From positions 1 through 64,000 of the forward strand of contig JAIQGF010000001.1 of assembly GCA_020072845.1 (NCBI GenBank): a stretch of DNA of 64,000 nt. The letters are read 5' to 3'. Under the pieces are notes generated by a model. The model was not told the DNA's origin, did no database searches, and saw only the letters and a list, made by a program, of their open reading frames with translations. Made by a program: the position numbers and the translations under genes. The first letter of the stretch is position 1, and every line of letters starts with the position of its first letter. This document shows, one piece after another, positions 24,861-33,056 of this stretch. Source of the stretch: Terriglobia bacterium. GTDB lineage: Bacteria; Acidobacteriota; Terriglobia; Terriglobales; Acidobacteriaceae.

Positions 24861-25095
24861 GAATTCTCCCCCATTCACTGCATAGATGCGCCAGATGCTG
24901 CAGCAGCACGCGTTTGACGCGGCTCGTATCGGTTCGCGAAAAGCCGTAGTTCTCGCGCAGCACAATCGGTCCCGTGGGACAGTTCAGTTTGAAGACCGCC
25001 TCATGCCCGCACCCGATAACATGGACGTGGGCTGGGCGATGATCATTGGGATAGATCACCACCCGGAATGTGCCGAACCGCAGGACCGTCGGCAT
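24847..25095 (-). CDS. DUF4160 domain protein
   Basis: An 82-residue protein. The diagnostic DUF4160 segment is MPTVLRFGTFRVVIYPNDHR followed by PAHVHVIG. ENYGFSRTDTSRVKRVLLQH and a short C-terminal tail follow. The HxH within PAHVHV is the conserved and possibly catalytic element. It is cotranscribed with DUF2442 (14-base overlap). Insertion between tmk and holB suggests a mobile pair. Confidence 0.88.
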   Translation of the reverse strand: MPTVLRFGTFRVVIYPNDHRPAHVHVIGCGHEAVFKLNCPTGPIVLRENYGFSRTDTSRVKRVLLQHLAHLCSEWGRIHGAA

Positions 25096-25137
25096 GCCTC
25101 CATCCTATCACATAATCCCAATCGCTTAGGTTATTTA

Positions 25138-25240
25138 CTATTGAGGCGCCGTATTCTTCATGCTTCATTCTTCATGCTTCATTCTTCATTCTTCAATCTT
25201 TATTCTTCATTCCTCTGTGTCTCCGTGTCTCTGTGTTAGT
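25138..25240. repeat. TTCTTCATGCTTCA word array upstream of holB
   Basis: Tandem ATTCTTCATGCTTC units (25151-25220) are followed by CTCTGTGTCTCCGTGTCTCT. Only one orientation is present, so no long hairpin forms. It ends 10 bases before the holB ATG at 25250. Confidence 0.65.
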
Positions 25241-25249
25241 TTGTCCTCA

Positions 25250-26341
25250 ATGGGATTTGCGCAGTTTCACGGCAATCGCGACGTCGTTGACCGCCTCCGC
25301 GGCATGCTGGCGCGCGACCGCTTCCCCCACGCCGTCATCCTGGCCGGGGCCGAGGGCGCCGGCAAATACACGCTGGCGCAGATGCTTGCCAAAGCGATGA
25401 ACTGCCTCGCGCCGCCGCCCGGCGAGCTTCCGGATTTCTGCGGCAAGTGCAAGAACTGTGTGCGCATCGCCGAGGCCGACGACCTGGAAGCGCGCTGCTC
25501 CGCCGCCGTCGAAGCGCGCGAGGGCCTGCGCGAAACCGACAAGAAGGACACGCGCATTTTCGTCCAGACGCACCCCGATGTCCTCATCATCCCGCCCGAC
25601 CCGCCGCAAATGATGATCAAAGTGGACCAGGTCCGGCACGTCATCCAGACCATCTACTTTCTCCCCGGCGAGGGACGCCGCCGCGTCTACATCTTCACCA
25701 GCGCGGCCTTCATGAAGGAGGCGGCCAATTCGCTGCTGAAAGTGCTGGAGGAACCTCCCGAATTCGCCACGCTGTTGCTGCTGGCGGAAAATCCCGGGCA
25801 ACTGCTGCCCACCATCCGCTCGCGCTGCGTCACCTTTCAACTGTGCGCGCTGGCCGCCGGCGAAATCGAGGGTGACCTGGCGCGCCTGCATCCGGAATGG
25901 AAACCGGCGCAGCGGGCGCTGGTCGCCAGGCTCTCGGAGGGCGCCGTCGGACGCGCGCGCTCCTTCGATCTTGCCGCCTACACTGCAGCCCGCCAGGATG
26001 CCTTGCTGCTGCTCAACACCGCCCTCCATGCCGACGACCACAGCGCCCTGTTTCGCGCCACCGAGACCTATCGCGCCGGCGCCGAGGGCCGCGACAAAAC
26101 CGATCAGCTTCTCCGGACCCTGTATTCGCTGCTCGAAGACCTGATGTACCTGAAGTCCGCAACCCCGGAGTTGGTGCGCAACAGCGACATCGCCCCGGAA
26201 CTGAGCCGGCTGGCCGCCTCGCTGGATTTCGCCTGGATTGCCTTGGCGGCCCAGCGCGTCGGCGAAGTCGAAAGCGGCATGCGCCGCAACCTGCTGCGCT
26301 CTGTCTCGCTCGACGCCATGGTCGCGTCTCTGGAAAAATAG
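25250..26341 (+). CDS. holB: DNA polymerase III delta' subunit
   Basis: A clamp-loader subunit, 363 residues. It starts MGFAQFHGNRDVVDRLRGML. The degenerate P-loop is AGAEGAGKYTLAQMLAKAMN. The zinc module DFCGKCKNCVRIAEADDLEA ends with a further Cys. IKVDQVRHVIQTIYFLPGEG, FTSAAFMKEAANSLLKVLEE and RSRCVTFQL follow, all typical of the delta'/gamma family. The ATG at 25250 is preferred over upstream frame made of repeat words. Confidence 0.95.
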   Translation: MGFAQFHGNRDVVDRLRGMLARDRFPHAVILAGAEGAGKYTLAQMLAKAMNCLAPPPGELPDFCGKCKNCVRIAEADDLEARCSAAVEAREGLRETDKKDTRIFVQTHPDVLIIPPDPPQMMIKVDQVRHVIQTIYFLPGEGRRRVYIFTSAAFMKEAANSLLKVLEEPPEFATLLLLAENPGQLLPTIRSRCVTFQLCALAAGEIEGDLARLHPEWKPAQRALVARLSEGAVGRARSFDLAAYTAARQDALLLLNTALHADDHSALFRATETYRAGAEGRDKTDQLLRTLYSLLEDLMYLKSATPELVRNSDIAPELSRLAASLDFAWIALAAQRVGEVESGMRRNLLRSVSLDAMVASLEK

Positions 26342-26564
26342 CAGTTGACTGCCTGCGGCCTGCAGCCTGGCGACTGGCGACTCAGGATTGTCATGACCTA
26401 CGCCCTGTGATACGGTATGCCCAAGTCCACACCTGTTAATAACGTCATTACTAAGGGCGTCACTGTAATCATTGGTGTGTGGCGTTCCGCCGGGATAGCC
26501 GCGTCGGAGAATTCCGGCCCGGGCAGCGTGCGCTGCTTCGGCCGCACGGGGAGCCGCCAATCAT

Positions 26565-26945
26565 ATGAAGGAAACTGATTCCACCGCTGTGGGAAGGGCG
26601 CCCGAGCCCGCCGAGGGGTTTGCCAACCGCAAGCTGATCCGCCCCACGCTGAACCGCAGCGAGACCCGCGCCGACGGCGAACGCCGCGAGCGGCCCGAGC
26701 GCGCCGCCTCCGCCAAGAAGGTCCCTCCCGCGGAACAGACGCACGCCGAGAATTTTTACTACCAGAAGCAGATGCAGGCCAAAACACCCATGGTCATCGT
26801 GCTCCAGGACGGCGATTCCATGGAAGGCGTCATCGAGTGGTACGACAAGAGCTGCATCAAGATCAACCGTACCGGCCAGCCCAACGTCCTCATCTACAAA
26901 GCCGCCATCAAGTACATGTTCAAGGCCAGCGAAGAGCGGCGGTAG
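26565..26945 (+). CDS. Second Hfq/Sm-like protein
   Basis: A 126-residue protein. Residues 1-60 are a charged, disordered-looking tail (Arg/Glu/Ala). From residue 60 it has an Sm-like fold: HAENFYYQKQMQAKTPMVIV, then LQDGDSMEGVIEWYDKSCIK and NVLIYKAAIKYMFKASE. This aligns by eye with Hfq ([20 protein letters not shown] then IFKHAISTV), with IYKAAI replacing the IFKHAIS. It may bind RNA, perhaps as a partner or competitor of Hfq. The N-terminal tail is unusual; canonical Hfq has its tail at the C-terminus. Function is inferred. Confidence 0.8.
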   Translation: MKETDSTAVGRAPEPAEGFANRKLIRPTLNRSETRADGERRERPERAASAKKVPPAEQTHAENFYYQKQMQAKTPMVIVLQDGDSMEGVIEWYDKSCIKINRTGQPNVLIYKAAIKYMFKASEERR

Positions 26946-26967
26946 GTCTCAAAGCGTCGACCCGGTT

Positions 26968-27096
26968 TTACATCCCGGGATACTTGCCCAGAAAGATCAG
27001 CACAAAATCAATCGAGTCCTGAACCCCATGCGCGATGATGGGCACCGCCGGGTTGCGCCCCGTCCGCAGGACAGAGTTACCGACGATGCCTCGCAC
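26968..27096 (-). pseudogene. CPBP (CAAX-type) protease C-terminal remnant
   Basis: A 42-codon frame ending in TAA reads VRGIVGNSVLRTGRNPAVPI, then IAHGVQDSIDFVLIFLGKYP-GM. The H..xD pattern (AHGVQDSIDF) followed by a hydrophobic helix ending GKYPGM matches the last helix of CPBP intramembrane proteases. Nothing of the EExxxR motif region is present upstream; instead a GGCTTCGGGTTTTAGGCG-type word array begins directly before it (27098-27133). It looks like a gene tail left after deletion. Confidence 0.6.
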
Positions 27097-27131
27097 CTGA
27101 AGCCTAAAACCTAACGCCTAAAACCCGAAGC

Positions 27132-27695
27132 CTATTTCTTATTCACCTTCGGCAGCACGATACCCTTCTGCGCCTGGTACTTGCCCTTGCGGTCGGCGTA
27201 GCTGATCTCGCACTGCTCGTCGGACTGGAAAAACAGGATCTGGCACAGGCCCTCGTTGGCGTAGATTTTGGCCGGCAGCGGCGTGGTATTGGAGATTTCC
27301 AGCGTCACGAAGCCTTCCCATTCGGGCTCGAACGGGGTGACGTTGACGATGATTCCGCAGCGCGCGTAGGTGGACTTGCCGACGCAGACGGACAGCACGT
27401 CGCGCGGAATCTTGAAGTACTCCACCGAGCGGGCCAGCGCAAACGAATTGGGCGGAATGATGGCGCACTCCGACTGCATGGCGACAAACGAGCGCTCGTC
27501 GAAGTCTTTGGGATCGACCACGGTGGCGTTGATGTTGGTGAAGATCTTGAACTCGTCGGCGACGCGCAGGTCGTAGCCGTAGCTCGACAGGCCATAGGAA
27601 ATGACGCCGGTCCCAACCTGCTTCTCGGAGAACGGGTTGATCATGTCGTGTTCCTGCGCCATGCGGCGGATCCAGCGATCGCTTTTGATAGACAT
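27132..27695 (-). CDS. dcd: dCTP deaminase
   Basis: Converts dCTP to dUTP (possibly further to dUMP), feeding thymidylate synthesis. It is 187 residues. The start [20 protein letters not shown] has AGGAGA 5-10 bases upstream. Conserved parts are [40 protein letters not shown] and [20 protein letters not shown] (catalytic Glu). The C-terminal [18 protein letters not shown] is typical of the longer Dcd form. It functionally complements tmk, which is in the same window. Confidence 0.96.
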   Translation of the reverse strand: MSIKSDRWIRRMAQEHDMINPFSEKQVGTGVISYGLSSYGYDLRVADEFKIFTNINATVVDPKDFDERSFVAMQSECAIIPPNSFALARSVEYFKIPRDVLSVCVGKSTYARCGIIVNVTPFEPEWEGFVTLEISNTTPLPAKIYANEGLCQILFFQSDEQCEISYADRKGKYQAQKGIVLPKVNKK

Positions 27696-28064
27696 GGTTC
27701 TCCTGGTTGCGAGTCGCGCGTCGCGAGTTGCGAGAGCGGCACCGGCCGAGGGCAATGTATTCACAGTCATGGCAAACACAATATCGGAAGTGCTCGGGAC
27801 TCGGGACTCGGGACTTGGTTCTGACAAGATTCGCAAGAATCACCGTGCACGGCAAGTCCGGCTTCCGACTCATGGTGTGAAGAATCTGTGGAATACCAAG
27901 AATCTTGTGGAGAAACGATGTCCAGAACTGAGCAGCGACTAGCGAGCACTGAGGCGCGCCGCGCACGATCCTGCCCGGTACTCGGTGCCAGGTACTCGGT
28001 ACTGGTTGACTTTCAGCGCTTGTGTCTTTAGCATCAACACTTTGCAGTACTTTGGGAGCGTTAG

Positions 28065-28334
28065 GTGATCAAGCTCGATATCATCAACGAAGTGGTCAAC
28101 AAGACCGGCATCACCAAGACCAAGGCGGAATTGGCGGTGGAAACCGTGTTCGACAGCATGAAGAAAGCGCTGTCGCACGGCGACCGCATTGAACTGCGCG
28201 GCTTTGGCGTGTTCAATGTTCGCCCGCGCAAGACCGGCATTGGCCGCAACCCGCGCACCGGCGCCGAGGTCAACATCCCGCCCGGCAAGGCTGTGCGCTT
28301 CAAGCCCGGCAAGGAACTGCAGTCGATTGACTAA
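28065..28334 (+). CDS. HU/IHF-family DNA-binding protein
   Basis: A histone-like DNA-bending protein, 89 residues. It reads MIKLDIINEVVNKTGITKTK, then RIELRGFGVFNVRPRKTGIG, RNPRTGAEVNIPPGKAVRFK and PGKELQSID. The beta-arm motif RNPRTG is intact. The GTG start at 28065 has GGGAG 8 bases upstream. The alpha- versus beta-type assignment cannot be made. It stands alone, with repeat arrays on both sides. Confidence 0.95.
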   Translation: MIKLDIINEVVNKTGITKTKAELAVETVFDSMKKALSHGDRIELRGFGVFNVRPRKTGIGRNPRTGAEVNIPPGKAVRFKPGKELQSID

Positions 28335-28340
28335 GCACAA

Positions 28341-28439
28341 CAAGTTTCTAGTTTCTGGTTTCCAGTTTCTAGAGAGACGGAACCCTTGCGCAGCAACAAG
28401 ATTTTCCGCAACTAGAAACTAGAAACCAGAAACTCGAAA
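28341..28439. repeat. AGTTTCTAGTTTCTGG / AACTAGAAACC inverted array
   Basis: A left arm of TTTCTAG/TTTCTGG words (28343-28374) and a right arm of CTAGAAAC words (28411-28438) pair across a 36-base loop. This is the HU-S2P spacer. The right arm reaches directly to the next start codon at 28443. Confidence 0.7.
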
Positions 28440-28442
28440 CTG

Positions 28443-29438
28443 ATGTCTGACCCGATTCCACCTGTCCCCCCGGCCTACGACCTTCAGCCCATCGAGGTGT
28501 TCCTGGTGCCGGAGCGCCCGCGCCGGCGCTACTGGCTGCACGCGCTGCTGCTGCTGGCGACCGTCTTTACCACGCTGGTGGTCGGGGCGCGGCTGCAATT
28601 CAACTTCCTTAACAACCTGCCGGCGTTTTCCCTCGACGACAACACGCTGCCGCTGTTTCCGCTGGGCTGGGTGATGGCCGAGCCGTCGCGCCTGCTGCTG
28701 GGCGTGCCGTTCGCGGGCACCTTGATGCTGATCCTGCTGGCGCACGAGATGGGGCACTTCATCTACTGCCTGCGTTACGGCGTGAACGCAACCCTGCCGT
28801 TCTTCATCCCGGCGCCGACGCTGATCGGAACCTTGGGCGCGTTCATCCGCATCAAGTCGCCGATCCGCTCGCGCGAAGCACTGTTCGACATCGGCATCGC
28901 GGGGCCGATTGCCGGATTCGTGGTCGCGCTCATCACCTTGGTCGCTGCCCTGACCCTGTCCAAGCCGTCGCAGCCGGGCGTGCCGGTATCCGACATTGTC
29001 TTCGGATACCCGCTGGTCTTTCACTTCGCGCATTGGTTGCTGGGGACCCTGGACATCAGCGGGCCGGGACAGATTCCCCTCGGCGCGGCGTATCTGCACC
29101 CGACGGCCATCGCTGCCTGGGTGGGAATGTTCGCCACCGCGCTGAACCTGTTACCCGGCGGTCAACTCGACGGCGGGCACATGGTGTATGCGCTTTCGCC
29201 GCGGCTGCACAAGCACGTGTCGCGATTGACGGTCGGAATCCTGCTGCCCATGGGATTTTTCCTTTGGGCGGGATGGCTGGTCTGGGCGCTGCTGCTGACC
29301 ATCAGCGGCGTGCGTCATCCGCAGGTGCCGCTGTGGCCCGGCCTGCGCGCCAACCGAATATTGCTGGCGCTGCTGGCGCTGGCGATGCTGATCCTGACCT
29401 TCGTGCCCGAGCCGTTTAAGGGCGCGGCGCTGCGCTAG
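28443..29438 (+). CDS. Site-2 protease family membrane metalloprotease (M50)
   Basis: A 331-residue polytopic protease of the S2P/RseP superfamily. The zinc site is LLAHEMGHFIYCLRYGVNAT (HExxH) near residue 100. The second metal motif is NLLPGGQLDGGHMVYALSPR near residue 238. Between them lies FFIPAPTLIGTLGAFIRIKS, conserved in this group. About six to seven membrane segments flank the motifs. There is no PDZ domain, unlike RseP, so it is a short S2P with unknown substrate. Confidence 0.92.
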   Translation: MSDPIPPVPPAYDLQPIEVFLVPERPRRRYWLHALLLLATVFTTLVVGARLQFNFLNNLPAFSLDDNTLPLFPLGWVMAEPSRLLLGVPFAGTLMLILLAHEMGHFIYCLRYGVNATLPFFIPAPTLIGTLGAFIRIKSPIRSREALFDIGIAGPIAGFVVALITLVAALTLSKPSQPGVPVSDIVFGYPLVFHFAHWLLGTLDISGPGQIPLGAAYLHPTAIAAWVGMFATALNLLPGGQLDGGHMVYALSPRLHKHVSRLTVGILLPMGFFLWAGWLVWALLLTISGVRHPQVPLWPGLRANRILLALLALAMLILTFVPEPFKGAALR

Positions 29439-29440
29439 GA

Positions 29441-29512
29441 ACAGTCTTCAGTCGTCAGTCTTCAGTCTTCAGCGTTTTCCTGACGACTGAAGACTGAAGC
29501 CTGAAGACTTCA
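29441..29512. repeat. CAGTCTTCAGTCGTCAG inverted array at the priA end
   Basis: A left arm of CAGTCTTCAG words (29441-29472) and a right arm CTGACGACTGAAGACTGAAG to about 29512 pair across the short loop CGTTTTC. The priA stop (29510-29512, TGA on the minus strand) lies inside the right arm. This is one of the most perfect hairpins of the series. Confidence 0.8.
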
Positions 29513-31978
29513 AAGAAGCGACAGAGCGTCTACATCCACCACAACGTTCGTGCGCGGGATTTTTTGTGCGACGGCGTGAGCCAGCATGGCTCGCAACAAT
29601 CCATTGAGCTTGGCGCGGCTGGAAGATTTCAACACGAAATGGTAGCGGTATTCCGTCTTGAGTCGTGACAACGGCGCGGCCGCGGGTCCGAGCGCGCGGA
29701 TTCCCTCGTGCGGCGTCTTCTCCAGCCAATTTCCCAGCGTGCCCGCCCACTTGAGCGCGTCGTCGAGGCGGTTGCTGCGCACCAGCACGTTGGCGAGTGC
29801 GCTGAACGGCGGATAGCGCATCCAGTTGCGGTAGCGGAGTTCCTTTTCGTAGAACGACCGGAAGTCGTGCTGGGCGGCGTACTGCACCGCGTAGTGCTCG
29901 GGAAAGTAGGTTTGCAGGATGACGGTGCCCGGAGTGCTGCCGCGTCCGGCGCGTCCCGCCACCTGCGCAAGGAGCTGAAAGGTGCGCTCGGCGGAGCGGA
30001 AGTCGGGAAACATGAGCGCGAGGTCGGCGCCGACCACGCCCACCAGCGTGACCCCATGAATATCGTGGCCCTTGGCGATCATCTGTGTTCCGACAACCAT
30101 GTCCAGCTCGCCGGCATGCAGGGCGGAGAGAACGCGCTCGAAATCGTCGCGGCCGTGGACGGTGTCGCGGTCGAGACGAGCGATGCGCGCCTGCGGGAAC
30201 ATGCCGTGGAGCTGTTCTTCCAGCTTCTCCGATCCGGAGCCGAGGAACTGCACGTACTCGCTGGCGCACTTGGGACAGGTCTGCGGCACCGGGCGCGTAT
30301 AGCCGCAATAGTGGCACTCGAGCACGCGGCGGCGCTTGTGGTGCGTCATCGAGATGGCGCAGTTCTTGCACTGCACCGTGTCGCCGCAGGTGCGACAGAG
30401 AACGAATGCCGAATAGCCGCGGCGGTTGAGCAGCAGCATGATTTGTTCGTTGCGCGCCAGACGTTCGCCGATATCGGCGGCGAGCTTGCGGGAGATGAGC
30501 TGTTCGTTGGTCATGCCGGTTGCGCGGAACTCTTCGCGCATGTCGAGGATTTCGACTTCGGGCAGCGGGCGGCGCTCGACACGATCCGGCAGCTCGACCA
30601 GCGAGTACTTGCCCGTGCGCGCGTTGTGGTAGGACTCCAGCGACGGCGTCGCGGAGCCTAGCACGACCGCCGCGCCCGCCGTCTTCATCTTTGCGCGCAT
30701 GATGGCCACGTCGCGGGCATGGTAGCGCGGGGTTTCCTCCTGCTTGTAGGAGGTGTCGTGCTCCTCATCCACCACGATGAGCGCGAGATCGCTGACCGGC
30801 GCAAAAACGGCCGAGCGCGTGCCGACCACCATGCGCGCCTCGCTACGCCGGATGCGATGCCACTGCTCGGCGCGCTCGGCGTCCGAGAGGCCGGAGTGCA
30901 GAATGGCGACTTCTTCTCCGAACACCTGGTGGAGGTGCGCGGCAGCAGCGGGCGTGAGACCGATCTCGGGAACCAGCATGATGGCGGAGCGGCCGGAACG
31001 CAGCACTTCCTGCATGGCGGCGAGATACACCGCCGTCTTACCCGACCCGGTGATGCCGTGCAGGAGCGTGACGGAAAATTTCCTGGCGGCGACGGCGGTG
31101 TTGATCTGCTCGAGCGCGGTTTTCTGTTTTTGGCTGAAGATGAAATCGAGACCACGCGTCTTCAGCGACGAGATGCGAAATTCGGCGGGCTGGTTTTCGA
31201 CCATAACGAGGCCGCGCTTGATGAGCGTCGCCAGCGTGGTGCGCGGAATCGGAAGTCGGTTGAGTTGTTCGATGGCGATGCGTCCGCCGGATTTTTTCAA
31301 CGCGTCCAGCAACGCGTTTTGGTTCGCATTGAGCGCGCGACCTTTGGCGGCCTCGGCGCAGCGCGGTTCCACGGATTCATTCAGTACAGCGATGCGGATG
31401 GTGCGGGTGGCGTCACGCACGGCGGAAAGATCAACGCGTTCGATCCACTTCTTACGCACCAGCGAATTCAGAGTTTCCCGCGTTGCGCGGGTGGCGGAGC
31501 GCAGGGATTCTTCGCGGACAATGTCGCGGTCGAGGAGGTGGTTGAGGACGGCGATCTCCTGGGCTTGGTCCTCGGCGGATTTCGGGGAACGCAATGACGA
31601 GCCGAGGGTCGCCGACTGGTGCAGCGCTTCCATGCCGCGGTCGGTGAGGCGATAGCCGCGCGCGCGACGAAATTCGGCGCCGAGGGGCAGCATGGTGCGA
31701 AAGACTTCGCCGAGCGGGGCAACATAGTAGTCGGCGATCCATTGCCCGAGTTTCATCAGTTCTGGATCGAGCACCGGCGAAGCGTCGAGGACCGTGAGGA
31801 CGTTCTTCGCTGCCATCCTCGGCGGCGTGTCGTGCAGCGCGACCACGATCCCGGGCAGGCGCTGCTCGCGGAACGGGACGATAACGCGCCCGCCAATCAC
31901 CGGCATGGCGCCGTTGAGGCGGTAGGTGAAGTTCGCCTCCAGCGGCACGGGCAGCGCGACGTCGCAATACTCAGCCAT
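29510..31978 (-). CDS. priA: Primosomal protein N' (helicase PriA)
   Basis: A replication restart helicase, 822 residues. The N-terminal 3' DNA-binding domain begins MAEYCDVALPVPLEANFTYR. The Walker A motif is TLLHGITGSGKTAVYLAAMQ and the DEEH box LALIVVDEEHDTSYKQEETP. Zinc-binding cysteines are in FVLCRTCGDTVQCKNCAISM and YCGYTRPVPQTCPKCASEYV. The helicase C-terminal motif VVGTQMIAKGHDIHGVTLVG is intact. The start at 31978 is the ATG immediately before the conserved N-terminus; the upstream frame contains array sequence. Last gene of the yicC-priA series. Confidence 0.97.
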   Translation of the reverse strand: MAEYCDVALPVPLEANFTYRLNGAMPVIGGRVIVPFREQRLPGIVVALHDTPPRMAAKNVLTVLDASPVLDPELMKLGQWIADYYVAPLGEVFRTMLPLGAEFRRARGYRLTDRGMEALHQSATLGSSLRSPKSAEDQAQEIAVLNHLLDRDIVREESLRSATRATRETLNSLVRKKWIERVDLSAVRDATRTIRIAVLNESVEPRCAEAAKGRALNANQNALLDALKKSGGRIAIEQLNRLPIPRTTLATLIKRGLVMVENQPAEFRISSLKTRGLDFIFSQKQKTALEQINTAVAARKFSVTLLHGITGSGKTAVYLAAMQEVLRSGRSAIMLVPEIGLTPAAAAHLHQVFGEEVAILHSGLSDAERAEQWHRIRRSEARMVVGTRSAVFAPVSDLALIVVDEEHDTSYKQEETPRYHARDVAIMRAKMKTAGAAVVLGSATPSLESYHNARTGKYSLVELPDRVERRPLPEVEILDMREEFRATGMTNEQLISRKLAADIGERLARNEQIMLLLNRRGYSAFVLCRTCGDTVQCKNCAISMTHHKRRRVLECHYCGYTRPVPQTCPKCASEYVQFLGSGSEKLEEQLHGMFPQARIARLDRDTVHGRDDFERVLSALHAGELDMVVGTQMIAKGHDIHGVTLVGVVGADLALMFPDFRSAERTFQLLAQVAGRAGRGSTPGTVILQTYFPEHYAVQYAAQHDFRSFYEKELRYRNWMRYPPFSALANVLVRSNRLDDALKWAGTLGNWLEKTPHEGIRALGPAAAPLSRLKTEYRYHFVLKSSSRAKLNGLLRAMLAHAVAQKIPRTNVVVDVDALSLL

Positions 31979-32010
31979 AAGTTGGATTGAGTTTAGCGGA
32001 AGAAAACGAG

Positions 32011-32102
32011 TTAACCACGGATTTGCGCGGATTCTCACGGATAAACCAAGCAGGAAAACCGCCTGTTCTGATCCGTGGAACTCGGTGGTAATCCGTGGTT
32101 AG
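32011..32102. repeat. TTAACCACGGATT / AATCCGTGGTTAG inverted array
   Basis: A left arm (32011-32042) and a right arm (32071-32102) made of the word CCACGGATTTGCGCGGATT and its complement. The stop of the uracil-DNA glycosylase gene (32099-32101) is inside the right arm. The loop contains AACCGCC. It is the priA-udg spacer. Confidence 0.8.
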
Positions 32103-32938
32103 TTTTTCTGGCTGCTCGCCTTGGCTGGTGTCTCTAATCCCAGGTACTTCATCACCTGCTGCAGGTCCTTCCACGCTTCCGATTTCTGGCGCGGGTCGCG
32201 CAACAAATATGCGGGATGGTAGGTGACGAACAGCCGGGCGCCGCGGAAATCGTAGGAGCGCGCGCGCATCTCGCCCATGGAGGAGTTCATCTGCAGCAGG
32301 TTTTTGGCGGCTACCGCGCCCAGCGCCACGATGACTTTCGGATTGATCGCCTCGACCTGGCGCATCAGGAAGGGCATGCAGGTTTCGCACTCGTCGCGTT
32401 CCGGCGTGCGGTTGCCCGGCGGGCGGCACTTGACGACGTTGGCGATGTAAACCTCGGAGCGCTTCAGGCCCATGGCCTCGATCATCTTGTTGAGCAACTG
32501 CCCGGCGCGTCCGACGAAAGGCTCGCCCTGCTGGTCTTCGTCGGCGCCGGGGCCTTCGCCGATGAACATCAGCTCGGCTCGCGGGTTGCCAACGCCGAAC
32601 ACGATCTGCTTTCGCCCCAGCTTGTGCAGCTTGCAGCGGGTGCAATCTTCGCCGAGCTCTTCGCGGATGATGCGCAGCGCGGCGGCAGGATCGGTGGCGA
32701 CCTTCTCCAGCAGTTCGGGGGCAAACATGTTGGGTGCGGGAGCGTTGATGACAACACCAACTTCCAGCGCGGTTGATCCCTGCACCCGCGAGGGAGCGTG
32801 TGCCACGTCATCCGCGGGCGAGGACGCCTGTGCCACATCGGATTCGCGACGATAGAAATCGTAAATGCCGAGTTCGCGATAGTAATTGACGCGGGCAGCA
32901 AGGGCGCGGCGCTGGTTGGGGGTTAGCGTTCGGGGCAT
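32099..32938 (-). CDS. Family 4 uracil-DNA glycosylase (iron-sulfur)
   Basis: Removes uracil from DNA; 279 residues. A family-4 enzyme with a 4Fe-4S cluster. Cys ligands are visible in [13 protein letters not shown] and in [20 protein letters not shown]. The active site is [20 protein letters not shown] (GEGPG) and the downstream motif [15 protein letters not shown]. An N-terminal domain of about 80 residues precedes the catalytic part, including [20 protein letters not shown]. The start at 32938 is the ATG before this region. It lies between priA and coaBC, as in related genomes. Confidence 0.92.
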   Translation of the reverse strand: MPRTLTPNQRRALAARVNYYRELGIYDFYRRESDVAQASSPADDVAHAPSRVQGSTALEVGVVINAPAPNMFAPELLEKVATDPAAALRIIREELGEDCTRCKLHKLGRKQIVFGVGNPRAELMFIGEGPGADEDQQGEPFVGRAGQLLNKMIEAMGLKRSEVYIANVVKCRPPGNRTPERDECETCMPFLMRQVEAINPKVIVALGAVAAKNLLQMNSSMGEMRARSYDFRGARLFVTYHPAYLLRDPRQKSEAWKDLQQVMKYLGLETPAKASSQKN

Positions 32939-32950
32939 TGAATTCAGATT

Positions 32951-33056
32951 ACAGCAAACGAATTGAAGATTGCAGAATGAAGATTGCAGAATGGCCAAGG
33001 CTGCGGGCCTTCGATCTCAATCTGCAATCCGCAGTCTTCAATCTGCAATCTTCAAT
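32951..33056. repeat. GAAGATTGCAGAATG / CAATCTGCAATC inverted array
   Basis: A left arm of GAAGATTGCAGAATG units (32962-32993) and a right arm of CAATCTGCAATCTTCAATGG words (33019-33056) pair across the loop GGCCAAGGCTGCGGGCC. It occupies the udg-coaBC spacer. The coaBC end (33038) is inside the right arm. Confidence 0.75.
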
